From: Fibrobacter sp. UWB15 | GTDB lineage: Bacteria > Fibrobacterota > Fibrobacteria > Fibrobacterales > Fibrobacteraceae | Assembly (NCBI RefSeq): GCF_900177705.1 | Contig: NZ_FXBA01000008.1 | Coordinates: 82,920 to 146,919 of the forward strand | DNA length: 64,000 nucleotides | Direction: 5' to 3' | The notes under the pieces: model-generated | The model's input: only the letters and a program-made list of their open reading frames with translations | What the model was told of the DNA's origin: nothing | The model's database searches: none | Shown here: positions 52,253 through 61,462 of the stretch, piece by piece | Layout of the letters: every line of letters begins with the position of its first letter | How positions within the stretch are numbered: position 1 is the stretch's first letter | Made by a program: the position numbers and the translations under genes

Positions 52253-53071
52253 ATGGATTTAAAGAGATTGAGTGTAACAGTCGCCATGGCCTTGGCATTT
52301 TCTATGCCTGCCATGGCTCAAAGTGATGATGATGATGAAGGCTGGGCCACCGCCCCCTCCGCCCAAAGTTCCTCTGGCGAAGAAGGGTCTTACGATGGTT
52401 CAACCGACAGCGAATTTGCAAACGACGAAGAATACGCTAGTGCTTACGCCCGTTACAAAGCCGAGACTACCAAGAAATCCGAAATCAACCGCATGCGTAA
52501 CGAAGGTTTCCAGCGTGCCGTGTTGTTAGGTATTCGCGCCCAGGGTGGTATCAATACCTTCTTTGGCAATAATTCCGACGGCTGGAAAATGGGGTTCCAA
52601 GGCGGTGGTGGCTTGTTGCTGAAGATGAACTTCATGATCAAGAACTTGAGCCTTGTTCCGGAACTTACCTTCAACTACAGACATTATTCCTACGAACAGG
52701 ATATGGATGCCTACACAAACGAAGCTAGCATCGATATCATGATGTTCGAAATCCCGATTATCTTCCGCTACACCTTCGAAGACTACGACTTCTACATTGG
52801 CTTGGGCATCAACATGGGCCTCAAGCTGAACGGTTCGTCTGAATTCAAGACCAGCGGCGGTACGCGCGAAAACACTGTCGCCACCTCCGGCATGGAAGTG
52901 GGCGGCGCTCTCGACATCGGCTACATGCTCACTCGCTGGGTCAGCGTGGACCTTCGCGTGGTACAGTGCTTTACCAGCCTCTTGAACAAGACGCTAGTGG
53001 CTGAAGAAATCTTCTACGATTCTTCGCTGAACACGTTCTATACCACTCTCGGTATCAACTTCATGTTTTAA
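52253..53071 (+). CDS. Outer-membrane beta-barrel protein (paralogue 2)
   Basis: 272 residues. Signal peptide AFSMPAMAQ, a short Asp/Glu/Ser linker, then VLLGIRAQGGINTFFGNNSD and GLGINMGLKLNGSSEFKT, matching paralogue 1 (FIGLGVNLGLKMSGDSEFKQ) almost residue for residue. It ends in Phe (TTLGINFMF), suitable for BAM assembly. 118 bases separate the two genes; the gap holds an A/T-rich stretch with a possible promoter (TATAATT-like at about 52240) and a strong terminator follows at 53089. Confidence 0.75.
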   Translation: MDLKRLSVTVAMALAFSMPAMAQSDDDDEGWATAPSAQSSSGEEGSYDGSTDSEFANDEEYASAYARYKAETTKKSEINRMRNEGFQRAVLLGIRAQGGINTFFGNNSDGWKMGFQGGGGLLLKMNFMIKNLSLVPELTFNYRHYSYEQDMDAYTNEASIDIMMFEIPIIFRYTFEDYDFYIGLGINMGLKLNGSSEFKTSGGTRENTVATSGMEVGGALDIGYMLTRWVSVDLRVVQCFTSLLNKTLVAEEIFYDSSLNTFYTTLGINFMF

Positions 53072-53088
53072 TGAAGTTCAACAAGTTT

Positions 53089-53116
53089 AAAAAAGGAGCC
53101 TTGCGGCTCTTTTTTT
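53089..53116. terminator. Bidirectional terminator between convergent genes
   Basis: AAAAAGGAGCC, TTGC loop, GGCTCTTTTTTT. It serves the barrel gene on the plus strand and the MFS/spermidine synthase gene on the minus strand, overlapping the latter's stop. Confidence 0.85.
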
Positions 53117-56111
53117 ATTTCTTGGTGTTGAGTTTTCTTCTGAGTTGTTGGATTTCGCGTTCGATGAGACGCTTTTCGACGGCGAAGAAGTCTTCGTTCT
53201 TCTGGATGACATTCTTGTAGATTGCATCGGCAAGTTCCGGTTCTCCCGCAAGGAGCGAAAGCACGATGCAGTTACGCAGGAATATGTCGCCCATGTCGTT
53301 CATCTCGTAGCGGTCAAAGAAGTTCGCAATCAAAAGGGCAGCCTGCTTGTAAACACCCTGACGGGCAGCCTCGAGAATTCCGAATTCGTCGGCGAAGGCC
53401 CGCGGGAAAGCATTCATGGAAACAAGATCCATCGCCTTCATGTAAACCTCGTCAGAATCGCGGCATTCAATCGGAACCTTGCGAATCCATTCCACAAAGT
53501 TTTCGCGGAACGTCTGGTAGCCCACAGAAGCTTCCAGTTCTGTCAGGCGCGGATTTTCAGACACGACACTATCCAAGATAACGCTGTCGCCATGGACAAC
53601 CGTATCGACTTTAACAAGCACGCGGGAATAAGAATCCTTAGCAGCAGCCGCTTCAAGTTCTCGCATATAAGAAAGCAAGGCTGTCTTCTTGAATTCATCC
53701 TTCGGTTCTTCAAGCATCGCCTTCACGCGAGCGGGGCGACGCAAGGCATAGTCTTCGGGGTCAAGGTACTGTTGCCAGCAGACTTCGCAACTATCAAACA
53801 CCTGCACAATGTGCGCTTCAGAATGAACGAAGCGGGCCTCTTCAGCCTTATTGTCGACCATCGGAATAAACAGGCTGTTCGGCTTCACACCCTCGAGCAG
53901 AGATTTAAGCATCTTGTTCGTGAAGAGGAAGTTCCTTTCGCCGAAGAATTCCGGATCGCGGTGAATGCGGTTGAACTCAGCCACCAACGCCGTATCCGTG
54001 GAGAATCGCCCGATGCCTTTCTGTATCACCGGTTCATCGCTCGCTATCATGATGATGTCCGGTTCATCGGTAGACTTATACAAACTAACGTACGGGAACA
54101 CCGTATCGAGTGCTTTTAAAATGTTCAGGAACATCAGGTCGTTAAATTCATAAGTCTGAATCCACTGAACCCAAAGGGCGCCCGGCCGCATGTAACGGCG
54201 CATCTTGGCATAGAATTCATGAGCAAAAAGCCCTGCCACACCGCTCACCCACGGGTTAGAGGGCACGCTGATAATCATATCGTACTTGCGGCGATTCGTA
54301 TGGAAGAACGTCGTCGCATCGTCAATGAAAATGTGAATGCGCGGGTCATCGTAGCCGCGGTAATTCCACGGATAAAAGCCCTTCGCCAAATCCATCATGG
54401 CCTGCTCAATTTCAACGCAGTCAAAGTCCTTGAGCAAGGGATCTGCAAGCAAGTAGTGAGCGCCCATGCCGCTACCGAAGCCGACCATCGCGGCGTCGTA
54501 GGGTTCCGTCTTCACGGCCATCGGCATGAAGGCTGTGGCAGCCTGCGTAAGTTCATCACTCGAAATCGGAGCCTCGCGGTTTTTGCTCATGCTCGCATCG
54601 GCCTTGCCGTTCGTCTTCACATAGTAATGCACCGGCGATTCGTGGAAGCTGATGGTCGCAGTCTTACCGTCGATTACCTGAATCTTTTCGTTGGGGTGCA
54701 TGTTCTTGTAGCTGCGGAACACGCCCGAAGTAATGAGCGACGGATCGAATTTCACAAAGACTGCCGGCATAATCATCACGCACACCATGATATAGAACAT
54801 CACGCTGTAACGGAAACGCTTGCGGTAAATCACCAGCAATAAGAAACCAATCGCAAAGTCAAGCAGTGCAGCTGTCACGAGAGTGCCCTTGAGTTGCAAC
54901 AGGGGCAACAGCAAAAGTCCACCACCTGCAGAACCGACAATGGAACCGAGTGTATTCCAGCCGTAGACCTTGCCAATCGGGGCTTCGCTCTTGAAGGCAC
55001 GAGTCAAAATCAACGTAATCAGCGGGAGCGTCATCCCCGCAAAGAAACTCGTGGGAATCATCCACAGCATCGAAAGTGCATACTTGAACAGGCTCCAGCA
55101 AACGTAACCGTCAGACGTCGGATTGAAAATCTGGTTCGCCTCGTTCATCATGCCCCAGAAGGGCTGGTGGAAATACAGCGTACAAAGCGCGAAGAACGCC
55201 ATGAAGATCTGCGCCATCGAAAGCACAATCAAGCTGTCCTTTTTCAGGAGCTTGCCGCTCACCGCAGAACCCAGCGCAAGGCCCAAGATAAAGGCCGAAA
55301 GCATCTGGTCAAAGCTATGGCTCGAGGACCCAAGCAACAGCGACAGCAAGCGAATCCAGACAATTTCATAGACAAACGAGGTAAGGCCCGTAATTGCCGC
55401 AATCCAGAACCAAGTGTTCTTAGGTGGCATGGGCAACTTATGTTCGGCCACGTAATCTTCATCATGAAATTCGGCAGCGTCTTCATCTTTGGGAGCCACA
55501 GGCGAAGTCGTCATGCCAATAAAGCTGAACACCGCCGCAAGCAAGAAGTTAATCGAAGCCGCTACACACAAAGTAGCATGGTTACCGATTTCAGGTATCA
55601 GCAAATAACTGGTTGCCAAGATGCCGATAGCAGAACCTAGGCTATTCGTAAAATAAAGCATCGGGAGCGAAACTTCGGCACCGCTCTTGCGCATAAGACC
55701 CGCGGCAATGAAGGGGAACGTCATGCCCACCGCAATCGCAATCGGGAGAGTCGAACCTGTCGCAAGAATCACTTTGGCAATTTCTGCCCCGCGGCTGGTC
55801 AAGGACGCCGTATATTCAGAATCGAAGAAAATTCCTGTCAACCAGTTGTACAGCGGGTGGTAAGCCACCCCACCAATACCAATGGCTAGTTCTACAATAC
55901 CATACCCCAAGAGTGGGCGTTTGGTATGCACCACCATTTTGCCTGCCACAAAGCTACCTATAGCAAGGCCGCCCATGTAAATGCAGAGCGTGAGCACCTG
56001 GCCGTAGCTAGAATGCCCCAAGAAGAGTTTAAGGTAGCGCGCCCACGAGCCTTCGTAAATGAGGCCCGCGAACCCGGACAGGGCAAACAGGAAATAGACT
56101 AGGATATTCAT
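53115..56111 (-). CDS. Fused MFS-type transporter and spermidine synthase-like protein
   Basis: 998 residues. The first 480 residues hold about 12-14 membrane helices in two blocks separated by a charged loop (about 205-230). Residues about 500-720 are a spermidine synthase-like Rossmann domain with VGFGSGMGAHYLLADP, CVEIEQAMMDLAKGF and DDATTFFHTNRRKYDMIISV. The DPALGDG-type aminopropyl-transfer signature is modified, so polyamine synthesis is not certain. The last 270 residues are helical. Proteins of this architecture are annotated widely but their reaction is largely untested. Confidence 0.82.
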   Translation of the reverse strand: MNILVYFLFALSGFAGLIYEGSWARYLKLFLGHSSYGQVLTLCIYMGGLAIGSFVAGKMVVHTKRPLLGYGIVELAIGIGGVAYHPLYNWLTGIFFDSEYTASLTSRGAEIAKVILATGSTLPIAIAVGMTFPFIAAGLMRKSGAEVSLPMLYFTNSLGSAIGILATSYLLIPEIGNHATLCVAASINFLLAAVFSFIGMTTSPVAPKDEDAAEFHDEDYVAEHKLPMPPKNTWFWIAAITGLTSFVYEIVWIRLLSLLLGSSSHSFDQMLSAFILGLALGSAVSGKLLKKDSLIVLSMAQIFMAFFALCTLYFHQPFWGMMNEANQIFNPTSDGYVCWSLFKYALSMLWMIPTSFFAGMTLPLITLILTRAFKSEAPIGKVYGWNTLGSIVGSAGGGLLLLPLLQLKGTLVTAALLDFAIGFLLLVIYRKRFRYSVMFYIMVCVMIMPAVFVKFDPSLITSGVFRSYKNMHPNEKIQVIDGKTATISFHESPVHYYVKTNGKADASMSKNREAPISSDELTQAATAFMPMAVKTEPYDAAMVGFGSGMGAHYLLADPLLKDFDCVEIEQAMMDLAKGFYPWNYRGYDDPRIHIFIDDATTFFHTNRRKYDMIISVPSNPWVSGVAGLFAHEFYAKMRRYMRPGALWVQWIQTYEFNDLMFLNILKALDTVFPYVSLYKSTDEPDIIMIASDEPVIQKGIGRFSTDTALVAEFNRIHRDPEFFGERNFLFTNKMLKSLLEGVKPNSLFIPMVDNKAEEARFVHSEAHIVQVFDSCEVCWQQYLDPEDYALRRPARVKAMLEEPKDEFKKTALLSYMRELEAAAAKDSYSRVLVKVDTVVHGDSVILDSVVSENPRLTELEASVGYQTFRENFVEWIRKVPIECRDSDEVYMKAMDLVSMNAFPRAFADEFGILEAARQGVYKQAALLIANFFDRYEMNDMGDIFLRNCIVLSLLAGEPELADAIYKNVIQKNEDFFAVEKRLIEREIQQLRRKLNTKK

Positions 56112-56122
56112 ATCCTAATTAT

Positions 56123-56153
56123 AGTAAGAAGTAGACAGTAGGAAGTAGGAAGT
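56123..56153. repeat. GTAGACA/GTAGGAA heptamer repeat copy
   Basis: Three to four degenerate heptamers (GTAGACA, GTAGGAA, GTAGGAA) just upstream of the MFS/spermidine synthase gene; same family as the pair flanking the ackA terminator. Confidence 0.6.
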
Positions 56154-56221
56154 TTTTAGTTTGGTCGTATACAAAAAGGCCCGCTAAAGCGAGCCCCTAT
56201 CAAGCCGTACAAACGAGTTTT

Positions 56222-56623
56222 TTATTGTTTTTCGGCTTTTTCGACAGCGACTTCGGCTTTTTCAGCCGCTTTTTCGGCAGCAACCTCGGCAGCCTTGATT
56301 TCGGCCTTCCACGGGGTAAGGCCTACCACGTTGTCGACCGGGAGCGAAAATGCGATTCCCTGACCCATGGTGTCAAGCCCCGCCTTCTGGTAAAGAGCAT
56401 GCAAAACGGCATCCTTGATCTTGGCGTCGACCAGAATCATGACGATTTCTTTTTCAGGCTGGATCGCGATATGGAAAAACGACTCGGCTTCCTTGTTCGC
56501 CGTACCGCGGGCATTCAGAATCGTACCGCCACGGGCACCGGCATCCTTCGCCGCTTCCATCACGGTTTCAGAGAATCCGGTATTCACAATACAAAAGATG
56601 ACTTCGTGATTGAATCCGCTCAT
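56222..56623 (-). CDS. P-II-like signalling protein with Ala/Glu-rich tail
   Basis: 133 residues. The first 100 residues have the P-II fold pattern: strand EVIFCIVNTG, helix VMEAAKDAGARGGTILNARG, and the EKEIVMILVDAKIKDAVLHAL second half. The last 35 residues are an Ala/Glu/Lys-rich helix (AAEKAAEKAEVAVEKAE). It overlaps the second P-II-like gene by four bases and follows the DUF1538 membrane protein gene, so it probably senses a metabolite and regulates that transporter. Confidence 0.8.
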   Translation of the reverse strand: MSGFNHEVIFCIVNTGFSETVMEAAKDAGARGGTILNARGTANKEAESFFHIAIQPEKEIVMILVDAKIKDAVLHALYQKAGLDTMGQGIAFSLPVDNVVGLTPWKAEIKAAEVAAEKAAEKAEVAVEKAEKQ

Positions 56624-57033
56624 TTTTCGTTTCTCCGTACCGCATCGCGGTTATCGCTTAAAAAGTTAAAGATGGACTTGCCGATAATGCTTGCCATCGG
56701 GATCGTATAGGCAATGCCCTTGCCGCCTACAATCGTATTGAATTTTTCGGCCAAACTTTCAAGAGCAGCCTGCAGCTGGTTTTCGCCAATCACGCTAATG
56801 ATCACAGCGCGGTCCGAATCCGCAAGACCCATGGCTGTCGCAATTTCACGCGGGGCTGTCCCCTGGCCGAATAGCACCATCTGCATGTTCACGCCAAAAG
56901 ACTGGATGTGGTCCATGTAAAAGTCCGCCTTGGCACGGCCCACCACCGTAATCAAAATCTTGAGGCGGTTCATTGAGACTTTAGCCCGGGTGCCACGCAC
57001 GATTCTGTTTCGAATTCTTTTTTCGATTTCCAC
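56620..57033 (-). CDS. P-II-like signalling protein
   Basis: 137 residues from GTG 57033, which has TAGGGG 5 bases before it and lies 8 bases after the DUF1538 stop; an internal ATG at 56973 lacks a site. P-II fold: RLKILITVVGRAKADFYMDH, the T-loop-like FGQGTAPREIATAMG and VGGKGIAYTIPMASI. A different P-II paralogue from the next gene, so the pair may form hetero-oligomers. Confidence 0.78.
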   Translation of the reverse strand: MEIEKRIRNRIVRGTRAKVSMNRLKILITVVGRAKADFYMDHIQSFGVNMQMVLFGQGTAPREIATAMGLADSDRAVIISVIGENQLQAALESLAEKFNTIVGGKGIAYTIPMASIIGKSIFNFLSDNRDAVRRNEK

Positions 57034-57041
57034 AGCGTCCC

Positions 57042-58574
57042 CTACATAAAGTCAATAATCTGTTCATCGTCGGCATCCTGGATGCGACGCATCATCATGC
57101 GGTTACGGAGCGCCGTCGAAACGGTCGCCCTGAAACCGAGCACCTGTATCGTAATCAAGGGCGTCATCGCGACCATCGCGACAATACCGAAAGCATAATT
57201 CAAAATCGAATCGCCACCGTCACGCAGGCCCGCGCATGCACCAATCGCCAAGGGCAGAATAAAGCTAGAAGTCAACGGACCGCTTGCCACGCCACCCGAG
57301 TCAAACGCAATCGCGGTATAAAGCTTAGGCACAAAGAACGAAAGTCCGAGCGAAATAAAGTAACCCGGAATCAGGTAATAAATTATCGGGAACCCGACAA
57401 TAATGCGGATCATCGAAAGACCAATCGAAATGCCCACGCCCACCGAAAGTGCAATCAGCATGGAGCGCTTGGTCACCAAGCCGCCAGTGACTTCTTCGAC
57501 CTGCTTGTTCAACACGTGCACCGCAGGTTCTGCAAGCACCACCACCAGGCCAAGCACAAAGCCCGCCACCACAAGCGCACGTGGCATAGCGCCCAACTGC
57601 TTGCCCAATTCAAAACCAATCGGCATGAACCCGACCGCCACCGCAGTCAAGAACACCACGAGACCCACGAACGTATATACAATGCCGAAAGCCATAGGGA
57701 CAATCCTGCTCCAAGGCAGCCTAAGTACCGTAAACTGCAACAACAGGAAGAACACCACAATCAAGCCGAGCGCCACAAGCACTTCTTTTGCAACGCCTAA
57801 AACGACCGGCAAGAAATTCAATCCGAGACTTGCATCAATCGAATACGCCGATTCCGAAAGCTGGTACGTCAAATCTCCCTTCGAAAAAATCACGAGCCCC
57901 ATGAGCGCAATAATCGGGCCCACCGAACAAAGCGCAATCAGGCCGAAGCTGTTTTCATTCGCATTTTTACCGCCAATGGCTCCCGCCACACCCACACCGA
58001 GTGCCATGATAAAGGGAACCGTAATCGGGCCCGTGGTCACGCCACCCGAATCAAAAGCCAGCGGAACAAAGACATCTTTTCCGAAGGTGACCATGACCAT
58101 GCCAAGCATGAACAACACGAGGTAGAAAAAGATGATGATAGTCGAAAGATCTTTCTTGAACACGATCTTGATAATCGAAAGCGCCAGGAAACAACCCACG
58201 CCAACACCAATTGTCGCGATCAAGAGAGTAGGCTCCACCGCCGCACGCACCTGCTCGGCAAGCACCGACAAGTCAGGCTCTGCAACCGTAATGAGCACAC
58301 CCATCACAAAGCACACCGAAACAAGCAACTGCAGGCGCCTGGATTTGGCAAGGCCCGAACCCACATGTTCGCCCATCGGGGTCATGGCAAGGTCGGCGCC
58401 CAGGTTAAAAAGCCCGATGCCCACAATCAAGAAAATCGCACAAATAGAGAAAACAACAAGCTGTTTAAAGGACAATGACACCAGCGGCGTACAAGACACC
58501 GCAAGCACAATCAGCGTGACCGGCAAAACCGAGCCAAACGCCTCCTTCAACTTGTCCTGCAAAATCTTAAACAT
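57042..58574 (-). CDS. DUF1538 membrane protein (tandem domains), probable transporter
   Basis: 510 residues, about 12-14 membrane helices. It is two DUF1538 units in tandem: AFDSGGVTTGPITVPFIMALG in the first half and AFDSGGVASGPLTSSFILPL in the second, so the halves are related by internal duplication. I know the family only as DUF1538, with no established substrate. First gene of an operon with two P-II-like genes, a pairing that suggests allosteric control of transport. Confidence 0.8.
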   Translation of the reverse strand: MFKILQDKLKEAFGSVLPVTLIVLAVSCTPLVSLSFKQLVVFSICAIFLIVGIGLFNLGADLAMTPMGEHVGSGLAKSRRLQLLVSVCFVMGVLITVAEPDLSVLAEQVRAAVEPTLLIATIGVGVGCFLALSIIKIVFKKDLSTIIIFFYLVLFMLGMVMVTFGKDVFVPLAFDSGGVTTGPITVPFIMALGVGVAGAIGGKNANENSFGLIALCSVGPIIALMGLVIFSKGDLTYQLSESAYSIDASLGLNFLPVVLGVAKEVLVALGLIVVFFLLLQFTVLRLPWSRIVPMAFGIVYTFVGLVVFLTAVAVGFMPIGFELGKQLGAMPRALVVAGFVLGLVVVLAEPAVHVLNKQVEEVTGGLVTKRSMLIALSVGVGISIGLSMIRIIVGFPIIYYLIPGYFISLGLSFFVPKLYTAIAFDSGGVASGPLTSSFILPLAIGACAGLRDGGDSILNYAFGIVAMVAMTPLITIQVLGFRATVSTALRNRMMMRRIQDADDEQIIDFM

Positions 58575-58675
58575 TTGCGGGAAATATAGAAAAACGCAAG
58601 AAAACGCACATTTTTATAATTATTTTTCTGAAAAACATGCAACCAGCAGGCATTCAGGCGCATCTAAAGGGTACA

Positions 58676-59221
58676 ATGGACGAAAAAGTGATACTTCAAC
58701 ACCTTAAAGGCGGCAGCCGCGAAGCGTTAAGCCTACTTTGGCAGGCCCACAGCGCGAACGTGCTGAATTTGGCTTTTAGGATGATGAAGGACCGCGACGA
58801 GGCCGAAGACATTCTGATGGATGTCTTTGTGCAAGCCCCCAAAGCCGTCCAAGGCTTTCGAGGCGAATCGGCCCTCGGGACATGGCTTTATAGGCTCACG
58901 GTAAACGCCTGCCTCATGAAGCTGCGCGCCCAAAAGCGACACCGCGAACTCGAAGAAGAACACTTGGACTCCATTATAGAAGAGGCTCTTGGAAAAGGCG
59001 ATTTAAAGAACGAAAATTTCGATCCGGAACTTTTGGAAAAAGGTTTGGCAGAACTTCCGGCAGAATCACGCAGTATGCTGTGGCTCAAGGATGCCGAAGA
59101 CTTGGATGTAAAGGACCTCGCCGAAATCTACAAGATGCCCGAAGGAACCATTAAAGCAAGGCTTAGCCGCGCAAGACACTTTGTGAAGAACTATTTAAAG
59201 GAGCGTAAGAACCATGCCTAA
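58676..59221 (+). CDS. ECF-type RNA polymerase sigma factor
   Basis: 181 residues from ATG 58676, which follows AAAGGG; an ATG 13 codons upstream lacks a site. Region 2 is seen in NLAFRMMKDRDEAEDILMDV and region 4 in DVKDLAEIYKMPEGTIKARLS with the HTH. Sigma-70 family, ECF group, close to RpoE/CnrH types. The stop overlaps the start of a membrane anti-sigma gene by 8 bases, the usual arrangement for an ECF sigma and its inhibitor. Confidence 0.88.
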   Translation: MDEKVILQHLKGGSREALSLLWQAHSANVLNLAFRMMKDRDEAEDILMDVFVQAPKAVQGFRGESALGTWLYRLTVNACLMKLRAQKRHRELEEEHLDSIIEEALGKGDLKNENFDPELLEKGLAELPAESRSMLWLKDAEDLDVKDLAEIYKMPEGTIKARLSRARHFVKNYLKERKNHA

Positions 59222-59597
59222 CAAAATCGATTTTTCGAAGCTTGAAAGGCTTACCCCCCGGGAAGATTCCTGGGCAAAAGTCTGCGCCCGCCTCGACGCC
59301 GAGGCTGCAAGTGTTGCCCAAGATGCGCCCGCAAAAGGGAAGATTCTCGCCATCAAGAGCTGGTACAGCGCCATTCCGCTGGCTGCAAGTTTTGTACTTG
59401 TGAGCCTTACGGCACTGTTGCCGTCTTTCACCAGCGATATTGAACCCGCCGAAACGGCCGTGACCGAATTCGTTTCGATTAACGATTCCGCGCCGTCCGA
59501 AGTATTGAGCTGGTATTCTAGCCTCGGAAATTCCACCAGCGACGAATTCGAAACTCTGGAAGAAACTGTCGGCTTTAATTATTTAACCAAGGAGTAA
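59214..59597 (+). CDS. Probable membrane anti-sigma factor
   Basis: 127 residues. A cytoplasmic N-terminal part (about 1-45) precedes one hydrophobic segment, SAIPLAASFVLVSLTALL, then a short periplasmic tail with many acidic and Thr/Ser residues. The size and topology match CnrY-type or small ZAS-less anti-sigma factors. Overlaps the sigma gene by 8 bases and is followed 4 bases later by the Cys-rich protein, so all three are one operon. No Cys or His zinc motif is present. Confidence 0.65.
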   Translation: MPNKIDFSKLERLTPREDSWAKVCARLDAEAASVAQDAPAKGKILAIKSWYSAIPLAASFVLVSLTALLPSFTSDIEPAETAVTEFVSINDSAPSEVLSWYSSLGNSTSDEFETLEETVGFNYLTKE

Positions 59598-59601
59598 CCT
59601 T

Positions 59602-60270
59602 ATGAACGGAAACAAGCTCTTTATTGCAAGTATTATAGTGCTTGCTCTCGCCCTCGGCTTTTTCGCCGGAAGGTTCTGCAATTTCAATTGTTGCTCTAGT
59701 AGCACAACCTGTTGTCAAAAGGGCGGTCCTTGCGCATGCTCGCAAGGTTTGCCTTGCGCCTGCGAAAAGAACGGACAGCCCTGCCATTGCCCGAACTGTG
59801 CAAAGCACGAAAACGGCGAACACAAGCACATGGGTGAAAAGCACCACGGTCCCAAATTCAAGGGAGGCATGAACCCTGCTGCCATGGATTCCTTGCTGCA
59901 GGTGACACCGGAACAGAAGGCTGCTATCGAAGCTAGCCGCGCTAAAGGTGATTCCATTTTCAGGGAACTCCGCAAGCAAAAGCATGAAGCCGAAAAGGCT
60001 TTAGGCGAAGCTCTTGAAAGCAAGGATTCTGCCGGAATCGATGCCGCCAAGGCACGCGTACTCGATGTAGACAAGTCCCTGTTGGAACACCGCATCAACG
60101 GGATGCAGGCCCTTGCCGGAATCTTGACCGCCGAACAGCTTGAAAAGTTCAACGCCTTCCACAAGGAACAGATGAAGAACTTTAGGGAGCGCATGAAGAA
60201 CGGACCGCACCGCGGTCCCCATGGCGGTCATGAACACGGCAACCCGCCTCCTCCGCCTCCGGCTAACTAA
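59602..60270 (+). CDS. Membrane-anchored Cys-rich protein with Spy/CnrX-like domain
   Basis: 222 residues. An N-terminal signal anchor (FIASIIVLALALGFFAG) is followed by 12 Cys in about 45 residues (FCNFNCC, TTCCQ, PCACSQ, PCACEK, PCHCPNC), then His-rich KHENGEHKHMGEKHHG. The C-terminal half (about 95-200) is helical with LLQVTPEQKAAIEASR and KARVLDVDKSLLEHRIN, like CpxP/Spy/CnrX. The end is Pro/His/Gly-rich. As the third gene of an ECF operon it resembles the CnrX metal sensor with a metallothionein-like segment added. Confidence 0.7.
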   Translation: MNGNKLFIASIIVLALALGFFAGRFCNFNCCSSSTTCCQKGGPCACSQGLPCACEKNGQPCHCPNCAKHENGEHKHMGEKHHGPKFKGGMNPAAMDSLLQVTPEQKAAIEASRAKGDSIFRELRKQKHEAEKALGEALESKDSAGIDAAKARVLDVDKSLLEHRINGMQALAGILTAEQLEKFNAFHKEQMKNFRERMKNGPHRGPHGGHEHGNPPPPPPAN

Positions 60271-60292
60271 GATTTGACTCCCTCAAAAAGCA

Positions 60293-60324
60293 AAAAGTCC
60301 TCGGCATCGCTGTCGAGGGCTTTT
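60293..60324 (+). terminator. Terminator of the ECF operon
   Basis: AAAAGTCCTCG pairs with CGAGGGCTTTT (one G-T wobble), followed by ATTTTCTTTTTT. It also faces the synthetase gene that ends at 60348. Confidence 0.8.
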
Positions 60325-60347
60325 ATTTTCTTTTTTCAGTCTACCAA

Positions 60348-61454
60348 TTATTTCTTCATAAACGGCAAATTCTGAGCGACACGGAAAAGACCTTCAGCAC
60401 GATGCCTGTTGCCCGCAGATTCCCCATTCAAGGTCTCCAGGAAACGAGTCAGTTCCAGCACGCCACCACCTTGCTTGAGCACATACACGGAGCAAAGGGC
60501 GATTACGCCGAGAGAAGAATTGATGATATCAAGATCAGTACCCGCCAGCTGGAATGCCGCTAACTGGTATGCATCTTCCATATTTCCTTTTATCATTCTG
60601 TCAATGTCGCCGAGAGTCGTAAATCCAAACGACACGAACACCGCCAAGAACCGCGAAAGCGACGTCTCGTGGATTTCGGCCTGGTTAATAGAGGCGATAC
60701 GCTTATTCAGCGAATCGAAAGGACGAAGTTCCAAGTAGTTGCCAAAGGAATCGCCATTCAGTTCCACTTCGTCAAAACTGCCCGAACTCACCAGGGACTG
60801 CACATGACGACGGTAATCATTGATACCCGAACGAATTAGGCAGAACTGCTCATCGACCAGTTCCAACATTCCCGCGAGGCGGTTCAAATTGCGCAAGTAT
60901 TCCTTGGGGACTTCAAAACCCGACTTGTAACCCGTATCGTGATCCAGCACCGACCACACATGCTGTAAGGCCGTGCGCATCTGCACCTCAAAACGAATCT
61001 TGTTCATTTGCGGAAACTCAGGATCAAAATACTTTTCTTTGGGCAAGCGACAAATATAATGCAGAGAATTGTAGCCGAAACTGTGAATTTCATGCATCTT
61101 ACGTTTATCGATACTATTGTCCCAGTCAATTTCAAAAAGGCGACTCACGAGAGCGGCAACTTTATCGACTTCATCGCTATAGAAGGTAATAACACGGACT
61201 CCCAAAATATCGGTCAAGTCCGCAAGCGAATTGTACTTGCCCGTCTTACGTTCAAGTTTGCCCGCAAGGCTGTCTTCTGCCTTGACGCGGCCTTCGATTG
61301 CATTGATGTAGATTTTATTTTCTTCAATACTTTCGCGAAGGGTTCGCTTGACAACTCTCAACAGCTTTTCAAATACAATTCGCTGCTCGCGGTACTCTTC
61401 CAGAATCAGCGCTTCTTTAGGCGGCAGGCGATAATCCTTCTTCTCTTCGTCCAT
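60348..61454 (-). CDS. RelA/SpoT-type (p)ppGpp synthetase domain protein
   Basis: 368 residues. The synthetase core is seen in AIEGRVKAEDSLAGKLERK, DILGVRVITFYSDEV (RelA/SpoT motif DxxGVRxI), HSFGYNSLHYICRL and EVQMRTALQHVWSVLDHDTGYK. It lacks the HD hydrolase domain and the TGS-ACT part of long RelA/SpoT enzymes, and has a helical C-terminal 170 residues of unknown role. It would make ppGpp or pppGpp from ATP and GDP/GTP. It starts 8 bases after the HD hydrolase gene ends, so synthesis and hydrolysis are split into adjacent genes. Confidence 0.85.
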   Translation of the reverse strand: MDEEKKDYRLPPKEALILEEYREQRIVFEKLLRVVKRTLRESIEENKIYINAIEGRVKAEDSLAGKLERKTGKYNSLADLTDILGVRVITFYSDEVDKVAALVSRLFEIDWDNSIDKRKMHEIHSFGYNSLHYICRLPKEKYFDPEFPQMNKIRFEVQMRTALQHVWSVLDHDTGYKSGFEVPKEYLRNLNRLAGMLELVDEQFCLIRSGINDYRRHVQSLVSSGSFDEVELNGDSFGNYLELRPFDSLNKRIASINQAEIHETSLSRFLAVFVSFGFTTLGDIDRMIKGNMEDAYQLAAFQLAGTDLDIINSSLGVIALCSVYVLKQGGGVLELTRFLETLNGESAGNRHRAEGLFRVAQNLPFMKK

Positions 61455-61462
61455 GGCTCACC

